In this document: piece after piece, positions 27,504-36,159 of the stretch
How the letters are laid out: each line of letters starts with the position of its first letter
Position numbering within the stretch: the first letter of the stretch is position 1
Origin: Hyphomicrobiales bacterium
GTDB taxonomy: Bacteria > Pseudomonadota > Alphaproteobacteria > Rhizobiales > Rhizobiaceae
NCBI GenBank assembly: GCA_900467685.1
Contig: UBQX01000003.1
Coordinates: forward strand, 1-64,000
Direction of reading: 5' to 3'
DNA: 64,000 nt
Notes under the pieces: model-generated
The model's database searches: none
Told to the model about the DNA's origin: nothing
The model's input: only the letters and a program-made list of their open reading frames with translations
Translations under genes and position numbers: made by a program

Positions 27504-28058
27504 GTGGCTGAATTGAGCGTGGCAGAACGCCTTGAGGCAATGCTAATACGATATACGGAGTGGGTTGAAACTGGCGTTCCGACCGGTGTCGATTTCAAGA
27601 CTTCTCTCAGTGCCGCTCACAACTGGTCGTGCCCGGAATTCGGTATTTTTGCCGTTAACTCGAAGCGGGACTGGAATACGAAATCGCCGGTTCATGGACC
27701 GATAGTTTCTCAGATTGGCAAGCTTCTTAAAAGGCTTCGCTCTGTTGATGAGGTACAGCGCGAGAACCTGAATTCGGTTTCGGTTGCTGGTAAGAAAGCA
27801 GTTCGGCCTTACAAAACACAGAAAGCCCGGCGTGTTGCGGCCGAAGATGAAGCCGAAACCCTAAAGATGATGCTGGAGGCAACCTCCCAAAAATATCACC
27901 AGCTCAGCCACAAAATGGAGCGTGTGGAAATCGATCTGGGCGTTCAGAAGGTTAGGAATGAGGAGCTGGAACACCGTAATCAGGCCTTGGAGCTTGAGAA
28001 TGCGCGGCTGAAGCGCATGTTGGCTTCGGGCCACGGCGGACTGAAGCTGGTGGAATAG
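27504..28058 (+). CDS. Coiled-coil accessory protein, TnpC-like (184 aa)
   Basis: Small protein between two recombinases. The C-terminal half (about residues 115-175) is a strong coiled coil (EDEAETLKMMLEATSQKYHQL and following heptads). By size, position and coiled-coil tail it resembles the accessory TnpC of Tn554-type transposons, which affects orientation and efficiency of insertion; this is an analogy from gene order and not from proven homology. The start is a GTG at 27504 with AAGGGG upstream. The next recombinase begins 3 nt after its stop. Confidence 0.6.
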   Translation: MAELSVAERLEAMLIRYTEWVETGVPTGVDFKTSLSAAHNWSCPEFGIFAVNSKRDWNTKSPVHGPIVSQIGKLLKRLRSVDEVQRENLNSVSVAGKKAVRPYKTQKARRVAAEDEAETLKMMLEATSQKYHQLSHKMERVEIDLGVQKVRNEELEHRNQALELENARLKRMLASGHGGLKLVE

Positions 28059-28061
28059 CTG

Positions 28062-29702
28062 ATGGTTTCATCAAAAGAGCGGGGCAAGGTGTACCACCAG
28101 CGCCTGGTAGAGCTTCTGAGGGAATGCGATCCAGACCAAATTCCATGTTTTAGAAGTCGTTTCTCCAGGCAATGGTTTGCTGAAAGGATTGGCTGTTCGA
28201 CCAACACTCTCAGCACCAGCTCACGTTTGCGAACGACCTTGGACGCGTGGGAGAGGTCACAGCAGCCCATAACCAGCCGGGCGGTGCCGAGCAACGACGT
28301 CAGCAATGTCGTGATGTTACGCGGTCGAACGCGTGCAGTCATCATGCCGGTGTCAGTGAAGATCGAGAAGAAGGATTTCACGATACCGACGCTGATTTGG
28401 CCGGACGGTTTAGACGAATGGGTTGCAGACTTTGCTCGCCACCAAATTGTCAGGGACAAGAAGAAGGTTTCTTCGGTCGAGGAGACGGTCAAAGTTTTGC
28501 GAATGTTTCGTCGTTTCCAAAGAGCACACCATGTGCCACACGATCAGGTAAACGATGATTTCCTGCTTTCATGGCAACACCAACAGAAGCAAGAAGGCGT
28601 ATCAACCAAGCGCCTAAATTACTGCATTTCAATCGTCCACGACTTTTACAAATGGGCGGATTCAACAGGGCGTCTCACCTATCATGTCCAGACGAAGCCG
28701 AAATACGACTATCGTGAGATTCCTGAGGATTATATATTTCCCATCTCAGGCAAAGAGGTAGAAGTTCGGCTGAGTAACGGACAACGGCACGTCAAATGGG
28801 TGTCGACCCTGTTCGACAACCGAGTTCATAGCTCCTATGGTTCGCGTCATACCCCGACCCCCGATGAAGTCCTTCGCGTTTTCGACGAGGCGAAAAAGGA
28901 GGGTCGCAATTCCGTTCGAAACCTGCTGATCTTGGTAGTGGCGCTGGAGACGGGTGCTCGCGTGAGCGAGATTGTCCAGATGAAGGTCAGCGATTTTCCT
29001 ACAATGGAAGAGCTTGGCACATTTATAGGCAAGAACGCGAAGCCGTACCTTGAGGTAGATGTTCAGCGGAAAAACCAGGGGAAGGGCCGTCTCCGGATAA
29101 ATCAGCAACTCGTTCTGAAGATCGTTGCCTATATCTATGGTGATGCACAGCGCCTCCGGATCATCGGACGAACCGGGAAAACGCAGCCAGCTAAAGACCA
29201 GTATGTTTTCTTGTCGGAGACGGGCAGGGCTCTCACAACCGACAGCGTAACACGAATAGCCGGTGGACTTTTCGATGCAGCGGGTGTCGAGAAAGCCAAC
29301 ATCCATCGCCTCAGGGCTCGTTATATTACCACGGTGATCGAGCTGCAGCTCGACCGGTTGGCGGAGGAGGGAGTTACCGTCAATCGTTCCGAGGCATGGG
29401 AGGAGCAAATTTTGGTCATGGCTGTCGAATTGATGGGCCATTCCCACCCTATGTCATTGCGACCGTATCTGAATGAAATTTTGCAAAGAAGGATGACCAA
29501 GGATGGACGTATCGATCAGCGGTCCGTTGAACAGCGGGAACGATCTGTCTCGGAACTAACGGAGCAGATGGCGTCGCAGATTTTTAGCTCGTCGCAACTG
29601 GCGCAAGCCAACCAGCTTTTATTGGCCCGGAAGACAAGTGAAGCGGTTAGCGTTCTATCGGAACTCATTCAAAAACTATCAACAGCTCGGGTCGAAACCT
29701 AA
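28062..29702 (+). CDS. Tyrosine recombinase / integrase (546 aa)
   Basis: Last gene of the module. Typical tyrosine recombinase motifs: ALETGARVSEIVQMKVSDF (first arginine, about residue 297), IHRLRARYITT (HxLR, about 415) and LMGHSHPMSLRPYLNEIL (GH...Y, about 457-470). An N-terminal SAM-like core-binding segment precedes them (FRRFQRAHHVPHDQVNDDF). It has all the residues needed for strand exchange and is the most canonical of the three recombinases. With the three upstream genes, spaced by overlaps or a few nucleotides, it forms one operon likely to integrate and excise the island at thyA. Confidence 0.85.
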   Translation: MVSSKERGKVYHQRLVELLRECDPDQIPCFRSRFSRQWFAERIGCSTNTLSTSSRLRTTLDAWERSQQPITSRAVPSNDVSNVVMLRGRTRAVIMPVSVKIEKKDFTIPTLIWPDGLDEWVADFARHQIVRDKKKVSSVEETVKVLRMFRRFQRAHHVPHDQVNDDFLLSWQHQQKQEGVSTKRLNYCISIVHDFYKWADSTGRLTYHVQTKPKYDYREIPEDYIFPISGKEVEVRLSNGQRHVKWVSTLFDNRVHSSYGSRHTPTPDEVLRVFDEAKKEGRNSVRNLLILVVALETGARVSEIVQMKVSDFPTMEELGTFIGKNAKPYLEVDVQRKNQGKGRLRINQQLVLKIVAYIYGDAQRLRIIGRTGKTQPAKDQYVFLSETGRALTTDSVTRIAGGLFDAAGVEKANIHRLRARYITTVIELQLDRLAEEGVTVNRSEAWEEQILVMAVELMGHSHPMSLRPYLNEILQRRMTKDGRIDQRSVEQRERSVSELTEQMASQIFSSSQLAQANQLLLARKTSEAVSVLSELIQKLSTARVET

Positions 29703-29837
29703 ATCTGAATGGAGCATGGGGCGCATGCCGAACGCGGCTAATGTTCTCGACCATCGCCCGATGAAGTTCGCTAGCGGGCGGCGTTTCAAAGTTTTCGGAG
29801 ACAAGATGGGTTCAGCACATCGCTTACACTTTGTATT

Positions 29838-32800
29838 TCAGTTCGTAAGCCTCGGGAATAGAGGCTGCCAGACGATTTTTTCGTCCCGCCGACCTTTTGA
29901 ATGCAAAATAGGCAAAGAATTGTTCGGACAATTCGCCGGGAATAATACAAGTATACCTAAACTTCCAAAACCTAATGGGTTGTCCTTGTAAATTTGAGCG
30001 CCCAAGTCTCTCGCAAGCGATTTTGCTCGCTCCCTCTCATTATCAGAATTCCAAATCGTATTGCTCTCGCTAAAGGCAAAATTTTCTTCCGAAAGAAGCT
30101 CGCAATATCGCAGGTCGCCACCAAGCCATTCCAATTCACTCAACGCAGCTCTTACCGCAGCATCTCCCTCCTTCGTCGCAACCAGCGTCAGTATCATAAC
30201 CGGCACGTTCAACTTTTGCAGCACAGTTCGGTGTTCGGCGGCGAATGCAAGCAAGTTTTTCCGAACGGAGCTACCTGTCGCAACCAGGTCGTCGACAATG
30301 ACGATAGCAGAGGGTGAGGGGGAATCCTTAATATGGTCCTGCAGGTTAATTGAGAAGTTTCGCGGAGAAATTATGCACTTGACGCTAAGGTTGTTCTCTT
30401 CCGCGTACCTTGACGCGTAATATTGGCCACTTTTTCCCTCGCCATCGAGATAGGTGATCAAAACATCCATTCGCCGTTCGGAGCGTTTTCGTTGAATGAA
30501 TTCGGGTAGCATCGGCCTTACCAGGCTGTGCAGGGTTTTTAGTCTTTCTCGTATCTCCGCTTCATCATAAAAACGAAGTGCAGTGAGGAGTTTGAATAAG
30601 AGCCTCTGCTCCTGATGGGTCTTGACTTGGTTTAACCAAGCCCGCACATCATCCGCGCCAATTTGCCTCCCTTGGTAGGTGGGCCATTTCTTTACCAATC
30701 GCGATATCTCGTCCGCAGTCACATAGGCGGCGTCTTCAGCCTGCAAGATTGTTGACGCTAATTCCTCCCCGAGTGTATCTGCCAAGAGACGATTTATTCC
30801 AACTTCGGTTAGCCACGATCTGAATATAGGCAGGACAAATTCATAGTTCTTGTTGGTTTCCGTTAGAATTCCTCGTTTAACAAAATCATTCAGCACAGGT
30901 AGGACTTCACTGTCAGCCAAACCGATCCCGTCTCTTCCTGCCAAAACGCCTGCCAAATTAACATTGCCGCCACGCCGAAATGCTCGACCTAGTGCAACCA
31001 ATGTTCTAGATCGCCTTAATATATCGGGCTCTCTCTCCGCCGGGAGTTTATGGATTCCATCCATCCAGAGGTGTGCGAACGAATTAACATCAAAGGTGCG
31101 AATATTCGAAGCTAGGCTGTTACGAACCTCTTGCAGAGTAACATCTGCATCGCGCTCTCTAACAGAATTTTGAAATACGCTCGAACATACAATTTTTGCA
31201 AAATATGGATTGCCGTTCGTTAAGTTAAATATTTCAGATACTGCGTCTTCATGCCAGTAAATTGAGTTCTCCGTTGGTTTCCGGACAAGAGTCTTAAAAT
31301 CATCCCAATCATGCTCGCGGCTGAAATAATCCAAACGAAATGGGATCAGTTTATTAAGTTTCTGACCCTGCCGATCCATTATGAAAGGCATGTTTTCACC
31401 GCCGACGAGCACCAGGCAAAGATTTTCGCAAGTAGTCAGGGCTCTTAAGTTAGCAAAGAAGGTCTCCGCCAAATTGCCTTGCTGATACAGTTCGGGATGT
31501 ATCTCATCGAATTCGTCAAGGATAAGGACATACTTTAAATCGGGGCACTCTTCATACGCGAGATCAGCAAGGCGCGTGAGGGGGGCAAGTGATCCGTTGA
31601 AATTGAGGTCTGGGATGGCCGTGTCTCTTGGCAAAGTGGATTTGATGAAAGCGGCTACACGCTCTCCCAACTCCCGCATGGAAGCCCTTGGATCATCGTG
31701 GGCAATCCTGCCCCAAAGTAGATAATGAGTATGAATTGAAGAAGGTGAATGCGACCTTGCAAATTCTGCGGCCGCCAAAGCTAGAGAAGTTTTGCCGATC
31801 CGCTTTTGTCCGGTGACGAAAAACGGTTCCATAGGCTGACGGAGCATGCGGTTCGCTAGTGATTTAACTTGGTCACTGCGTCCCACGAAAGCCTCGCCCT
31901 TGGCCACATCTGTACTGTATGGATGTTGGTATTCTAGCGATGCCCAATCGACATTGGCACTCTGTGCATTTACTTCGACCAAGAAGATGTTCTCGTGAGG
32001 TTCTGCATGACCGGCTTCATCCCATGTCACGGTAACCATCAAATCCATACCCTCACTTCGTGACAAGACCTTGGATTTGAAAACGGCAGCGAAATCACCT
32101 GGAACAACGTTGCCTAGCGCGTGATTTTCGTTCTCTATTTGAAGCTGTTGGCGGTCGTATTCGACGGTCACATTTACGTTCAAAGCGATCCCAGGACCTG
32201 AACTACGAAGGGGAATGATTATAGATATGTCGCGTCCAATATCGTGAAGCGGATAGCGCTTCTGAAGCGTCCCACTGCCGATAGTTCTTGCGGCGATATT
32301 TGTTTTTGCCTTACCTCGTGTTGAGCTGACAATTTTCTCAATTGCTTGGGTGGCTGCCGAGATAAACGGGTCGAAATATTGTCGAACAAGGAAGGATGCT
32401 TTCTCCTCGATATATGCTCTCTGCTCTCGTAGGTAAGCATCTGCATCGGATAGATCACTCCAAAAGCTGTCGGATTCCTTGGCAAGCCGGGCGATTTTTT
32501 TAATCGCTACATCCACTCGTGTCCTGACCTGTTGTACATCGAATGGACCACAATAAGCCTTTACAACTCCATTATTCAGGGCACTAAGAACTTGCTGCCT
32601 TGAGGCCAAAATTCCGTCGATATCGCTCGAAACGGCCGACAACGGGGCGAGAATAACCGTTATTCTTGCATGCGCACCAGCAAGTGTATTTATCTTCTCG
32701 TGGGTTTGCCTCTTCTCTAGTGATCCTGAAAACTGTGCGACTTCTGGGAGGTTCCTCTCGCAAAGCTCAACAACAAAGCGTTGGTCACACTCCAACTCCG

Positions 32801-33083
32801 GATGATCCATGAGACCATCAACGCTGAGGGCGTGGATCAAGATGGCTGCCTCCGCCAAGCAAGGTGTTCCGTCACGCGACAGTTGTTGGACTGCTGCGCC
32901 GAACGTTGCTGTATCTGACTGTACTCGTGAAACTACGATATGCGACAAGCTCTTTGCTGCGTTATCTGTCCAATCTGGTAGCGATTTGTCTCGGAGCAGA
33001 GCGGCCTCAAACTCATTGACGAGTGTGCTCAGTGATCTGACTGTGCGATCTATGTTTTGCACATCTTCAGTATTTTCGACCAA
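29838..33083 (-). CDS. STAND-like ATPase fused to phosphoribosyltransferase-like domain
   Basis: 1081-aa multidomain protein. Residues 1-270 are mainly helical; about 275-385 look beta-rich; about 395-720 form a P-loop ATPase with Walker A GQKRIGKTS (425-433), Walker B YVLILDEFDEIHP (520s) and a segment typical of AAA_16/STAND ATPases (FVGRSDQVKSLANRML). The C-terminus has a phosphoribosyltransferase signature VIVDDLVATGSS (about 928-939). Sensor-ATPase-effector layouts of this kind are typical of phage-defence proteins, with the PRTase-like domain as possible effector; this role is inferred. The gene sits convergent to the recombinase operon. A short upstream reading frame overlaps its ATG, so it was probably the second gene of an operon. 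Confidence 0.7.
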   Translation of the reverse strand: MVENTEDVQNIDRTVRSLSTLVNEFEAALLRDKSLPDWTDNAAKSLSHIVVSRVQSDTATFGAAVQQLSRDGTPCLAEAAILIHALSVDGLMDHPELECDQRFVVELCERNLPEVAQFSGSLEKRQTHEKINTLAGAHARITVILAPLSAVSSDIDGILASRQQVLSALNNGVVKAYCGPFDVQQVRTRVDVAIKKIARLAKESDSFWSDLSDADAYLREQRAYIEEKASFLVRQYFDPFISAATQAIEKIVSSTRGKAKTNIAARTIGSGTLQKRYPLHDIGRDISIIIPLRSSGPGIALNVNVTVEYDRQQLQIENENHALGNVVPGDFAAVFKSKVLSRSEGMDLMVTVTWDEAGHAEPHENIFLVEVNAQSANVDWASLEYQHPYSTDVAKGEAFVGRSDQVKSLANRMLRQPMEPFFVTGQKRIGKTSLALAAAEFARSHSPSSIHTHYLLWGRIAHDDPRASMRELGERVAAFIKSTLPRDTAIPDLNFNGSLAPLTRLADLAYEECPDLKYVLILDEFDEIHPELYQQGNLAETFFANLRALTTCENLCLVLVGGENMPFIMDRQGQKLNKLIPFRLDYFSREHDWDDFKTLVRKPTENSIYWHEDAVSEIFNLTNGNPYFAKIVCSSVFQNSVRERDADVTLQEVRNSLASNIRTFDVNSFAHLWMDGIHKLPAEREPDILRRSRTLVALGRAFRRGGNVNLAGVLAGRDGIGLADSEVLPVLNDFVKRGILTETNKNYEFVLPIFRSWLTEVGINRLLADTLGEELASTILQAEDAAYVTADEISRLVKKWPTYQGRQIGADDVRAWLNQVKTHQEQRLLFKLLTALRFYDEAEIRERLKTLHSLVRPMLPEFIQRKRSERRMDVLITYLDGEGKSGQYYASRYAEENNLSVKCIISPRNFSINLQDHIKDSPSPSAIVIVDDLVATGSSVRKNLLAFAAEHRTVLQKLNVPVMILTLVATKEGDAAVRAALSELEWLGGDLRYCELLSEENFAFSESNTIWNSDNERERAKSLARDLGAQIYKDNPLGFGSLGILVLFPANCPNNSLPILHSKGRRDEKIVWQPLFPRLTN

Positions 33084-33237
33084 AACATTCTCCCACTTGC
33101 GAATCGAGATGACGCACCCGCTCTGCTAGAAACTTAGCGTCCATGAGCGTTTGCTTAAAGCCAATCGTCTTTTTTTGTTGGGCTAGCTTTGACGCTGTAT
33201 CACTCCACCAGGACGCGAACCGAAGGCTCAAAAACTG
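33067..33237 (-). pseudogene. 3' remnant of a gene upstream of the ATPase-PRTase
   Basis: About 55 codons reading RFASWWSDTASKLAQQKKTIGF... and ending GECFGRKY, with the stop overlapping the ATPase ATG by 17 nt. Such an overlap suggests a coupled upstream gene whose 5' part was lost when the IS5 remnant landed. It is too short to name. It could also be chance coding, but the tight overlap argues otherwise. Confidence 0.45.
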
Positions 33238-33560
33238 ACATGGTTGATGCGCGTCCACAAGCCCATGGAGCGCCACTCGTAGAAATAGCCCTGCACGGTC
33301 GTGAACGGCGGAAAATCCTTCGGCAACATCCGCCACTGGCAGCCCGCCGAGGCAAGGTAGAGGATCGCGTTGACCACCTCGCGCAAACTCGTCGTGTGCG
33401 GACGGCCCAGCCGACGTGCTTCCGGCATAAACGGTACGATCAATCCCCATTCCCGATCCGTCAGGTCGCTTGCGTAACGGGATGATTTACGGACATAGTG
33501 CTGTCGGGTGGTTTCGGTCCAGGCCATCGTGAACTCCTTCGAATCTTCGCAAATCCGAAA
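33238..33560 (-). pseudogene. IS5-family transposase, N-terminal remnant
   Basis: Frame 33527-33228 starts MAWTETTRQHYVRKSSRYAS and continues with DLTDREWGLIVPFMPEA and GCQWRMLPKDFPPF, hallmarks of the IS5-family DUF4096 domain. Similarity ends at LWTRINHV near 33238, after which the frame stops within three codons. The DDE catalytic part is absent. A C-terminal piece of the same kind of transposase lies at 42,750-43,000 on the other strand. Confidence 0.85.
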
Positions 33561-33598
33561 GAATCACATCCTACTGAAATCACTCAATTCTTTTTCGG

Positions 33599-34285
33599 TC
33601 AGGCTCTCAAACTGAAATTGTTCAAGTATCCGTCCCCGTCAGGTATCGCTGTGAATGTTTCCGGAATTTTGTTTCCGTCGCCACCGCTCTCGAAATAGTC
33701 CCTCAGTGTGTAAAGGGCGCTTCTCATCAGATGCTGCCAGGTCGATGACAGCTCGTTCTGACGAATTTCGTCCTGCTTCGCTTTGCTCGGCTTCCGCTTT
33801 GGCTGTGGCTGCAGATAAGATGGACGAGGAGCGACCTTGTGGTGAAATGTGATGCGGCCCGTATTCCAGTCGCCTTCTACCGCATTCCGCCAACGATAAG
33901 AAATCGTTACTGACAGGTGGTTTGTGAAATCATGCGGCCAGTACACTCTGTCGTCGACATGCCAATAAAGGCGTTGACGTTCTTCAGTTTCCATTCGTTT
34001 TTTCATTTGGCCGAGGGCAAAGGATAGATCGTAGCCCATACGTATCGCGTATCTGTAGGTCTCGTCCCGCTTCTTCGCAGACCTCGCATCCCGGTAGGCG
34101 TTCAGAGCCTTCTCGAAATAATGCAGTTTGTTCGCAACGTATTCACCGCAGTCGCGTAGCCTGAGCCGGTAGAGGTCTCCAACTTTTTCTGTTCGAATGG
34201 CTTCATCAATCAGCTTGGATAGTTCGCGTTCATCGATGTCCTTGATCGTCTCGATCTCTCGTTGCTCTAGGTTGATTTCCCCCAT
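33599..34285 (-). CDS. Hypothetical protein next to ParB pair (228 aa)
   Basis: No family recognised. It is charged and largely helical at the N-terminus (LEQREIETIKDIDERELSKLIDEA), with a central aromatic-rich region (YWHVDDRVYWPHDF, VTISYRWRNAVEGDW) and a basic PKRKPSKAKQ stretch. It lies about 90 nt after the ParB-like genes on the same strand and may be the last gene of the serine recombinase-ParB operon. Its C-terminus approaches the IS5 remnant but seems complete. Confidence 0.55.
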   Translation of the reverse strand: MGEINLEQREIETIKDIDERELSKLIDEAIRTEKVGDLYRLRLRDCGEYVANKLHYFEKALNAYRDARSAKKRDETYRYAIRMGYDLSFALGQMKKRMETEERQRLYWHVDDRVYWPHDFTNHLSVTISYRWRNAVEGDWNTGRITFHHKVAPRPSYLQPQPKRKPSKAKQDEIRQNELSSTWQHLMRSALYTLRDYFESGGDGNKIPETFTAIPDGDGYLNNFSLRA

Positions 34286-34376
34286 GGCCTCATCTCCTGC
34301 GCATGTTGCTGATGTTCGGCGAAGAACGTTAACATGACAATCGATGATTTGAACTATTCACACCCCGAAGTTCTAT

Positions 34377-35266
34377 TTATGCCGCCCGCCTTAACTCGGT
34401 GATCTTCTGAAACTCGGACAGGATATCTGGATGAAACTGGGCCAAATGCCGCACAACACGAGCATTGCCGAGGAGACGTGCGACATATCCGACGGATAGC
34501 ACCAAATCGAGGTGATCGGCCCCATAGTCATTCTCGATAGCCTTGAAATCCCTGTCGAGCGAAGCCGCTTCCTGCTCCATGCGGCTGATCTGCTCTTCAC
34601 TGAGGCTACCGATTTTCTTCTTTGGTCGGACAAGCATCGCTTCCGGTGTGGCGGCCAACAACGCCTTGGCATAGGTAATTGTAAATTTGTTCATGGCGAC
34701 CATGAGCTGCGCAGCTTCTATCTGCCTCATGGGCTTCATCTTCTTCAATTCCGCTATGGTGTTCAGCGGTACGTGCAAATCCTTCAGGAGATCGATTACC
34801 TCGGGGCACATGCCTTCCAAAAGGCTTTTCTTGTGTCGGATACTGGAGATATTCACATTCAAGGCTCGTGCCAGGCGCTCTTCCGGGACACCCTTTTCGA
34901 TGGCCTTCAGGATCATCTTATGCTCTTGGATCGTCGCTAGTCGGCTGATCCGGCGATTGTAGGTGTAGGCTTCATCGTCGGTCGCCACCAAACACACGAC
35001 TTCTTGACGTCCCGTTTGGCAAGCACATCAAGCCTGATATGGCCGTCCAGCAGATGAAACTTTCCAGGTTCTTGCTGGTCGCGGATAACGACTGGGGGCT
35101 CGATAATGCCAACCTCCGCAATTGACGCTGCAATCTGTGCATATTTTGAAGACTTTAGTGTGTACGGCGACAGTTCCTTGAGGGGGATGATCTCTGCAAT
35201 TGGTATACGCAGGCTTGTCCCCTCGAAAGATAGCCGGACGGGAAGGGACGCAGATGGGGCGCTCAT
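34377..35266 (-). pseudogene. ParB/RepB-like protein, frameshifted
   Basis: Two overlapping frames give one family protein. The first (35266-34937) has the ParB N-terminal core, with IPLKELSPYTLKSSKYAQIAASI and the motif HLLDGHIRLDVL. It loses similarity near 35,000. The second frame (34997-34377) picks up with CLVATDDEAYTYNRRISRL and continues into a RepB-type helix-turn-helix and C-terminal domain. Around 34,998-35,005 the reading GACGTCAAGAAGTCGTG lacks one base needed to keep frame. It may be a true mutation, a sequencing error or, less likely, a programmed shift. The ATG overlaps the stop of the next ParB-like gene, so both were co-translated. Confidence 0.75.
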
Positions 35267-36159
35267 TTTGAGGCCCCCAGTTGATTTGCGAGCCGTGCGG
35301 CTAATCCATCAGGAATTGTTGCCAATCCTTCCTCCGCTAAAATGACCGAAAAATCTCGATCCTTGATGAGTTTTCTAATGGCTTCGGTCACAAATGTCAG
35401 ACGAGCCCTTGCTGCCTCTGCACGTCGAATGAGAATTCGCTTACGATCCACATCGTCCTGGAATGCCTTCAGCAAACTTTCGGTCGACATTGAATGGGGG
35501 CGGGTCTTGCCATTCAGCCTCAGTCCTTTGCCCTTGCTACGGCGCTGTTCGATAATACGCTTCGCAATCATCAGCTTCCTGCCACGCAGCAGCTTTCGTT
35601 CATAGGCGGACTGCAAAGCCATTTGAACGTCTTGATCTGGAGTATCGGCAATCTCCAAGGCAACGGAAAATGGAATTTGGCCAGTTTCTACCGCCCGTAG
35701 CAGTCGTTGCTCTCCCTTTTCGAGGAGCCGAATTACAGCGTGAACGTATTCGGCTGAGAGGTCGGTCATCCGGGCGATGTCAGCAACGCTATGCCCGCGT
35801 TTTTTCATCTCGCCAATGTCGTATAGGAGATCGATTGCCCTGTGTTGACGTCTGGCGCAGTTCTCGACCAAGCTGGCAACAAGGCAGTCTTCCGTGTTGG
35901 CATTCACTACGAGGGCCGGAACCTCTTTCTGACCAAGCGCCTGAAAGGCTTCCAGCCGACCTTGACCACATACAAGGTCATAATACGGCCCGCCTGCCTC
36001 CATTCGACGCGTCACCGTGATCGGTCGCTTCAGACCGATTTGACCTATATTGGAAACGATCTCCTTGAAATTCTTCTTGTTCCGGAGTCGCGGGTTTACG
36101 ACCGTGATGCGATTGATTGGGATCATTTCGACTTTCTGAGCGGGGACTGCGACCATCAC
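35263..36159 (-). CDS. ParB/RepB family DNA-binding protein (298 aa)
   Basis: Starts MMVAVPAQKVEMIPINRI and has the ParB N-terminal domain (VVNPRLRNKKNFKEIVSNI, then VCGQGRLEAFQALG) with the arginine-rich ENCARRQHRAIDLL box that in true ParB proteins binds CTP. A helix-turn-helix follows (HSVADIARMTDLSAEYVHAVI). There is no adjacent ParA, so it is unlikely to segregate a replicon and more likely regulates or assists the neighbouring recombinase. It overlaps the serine recombinase gene by ATGA at its start and the second ParB-like gene at its end. Confidence 0.82.
   Translation of the reverse strand: MMVAVPAQKVEMIPINRITVVNPRLRNKKNFKEIVSNIGQIGLKRPITVTRRMEAGGPYYDLVCGQGRLEAFQALGQKEVPALVVNANTEDCLVASLVENCARRQHRAIDLLYDIGEMKKRGHSVADIARMTDLSAEYVHAVIRLLEKGEQRLLRAVETGQIPFSVALEIADTPDQDVQMALQSAYERKLLRGRKLMIAKRIIEQRRSKGKGLRLNGKTRPHSMSTESLLKAFQDDVDRKRILIRRAEAARARLTFVTEAIRKLIKDRDFSVILAEEGLATIPDGLAARLANQLGASK

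Noticed and set aside
34990-35010. Programmed frameshift in the ParB-like gene
   Set aside because: No slippery heptamer or following stem is evident; a simple one-base loss explains it better.
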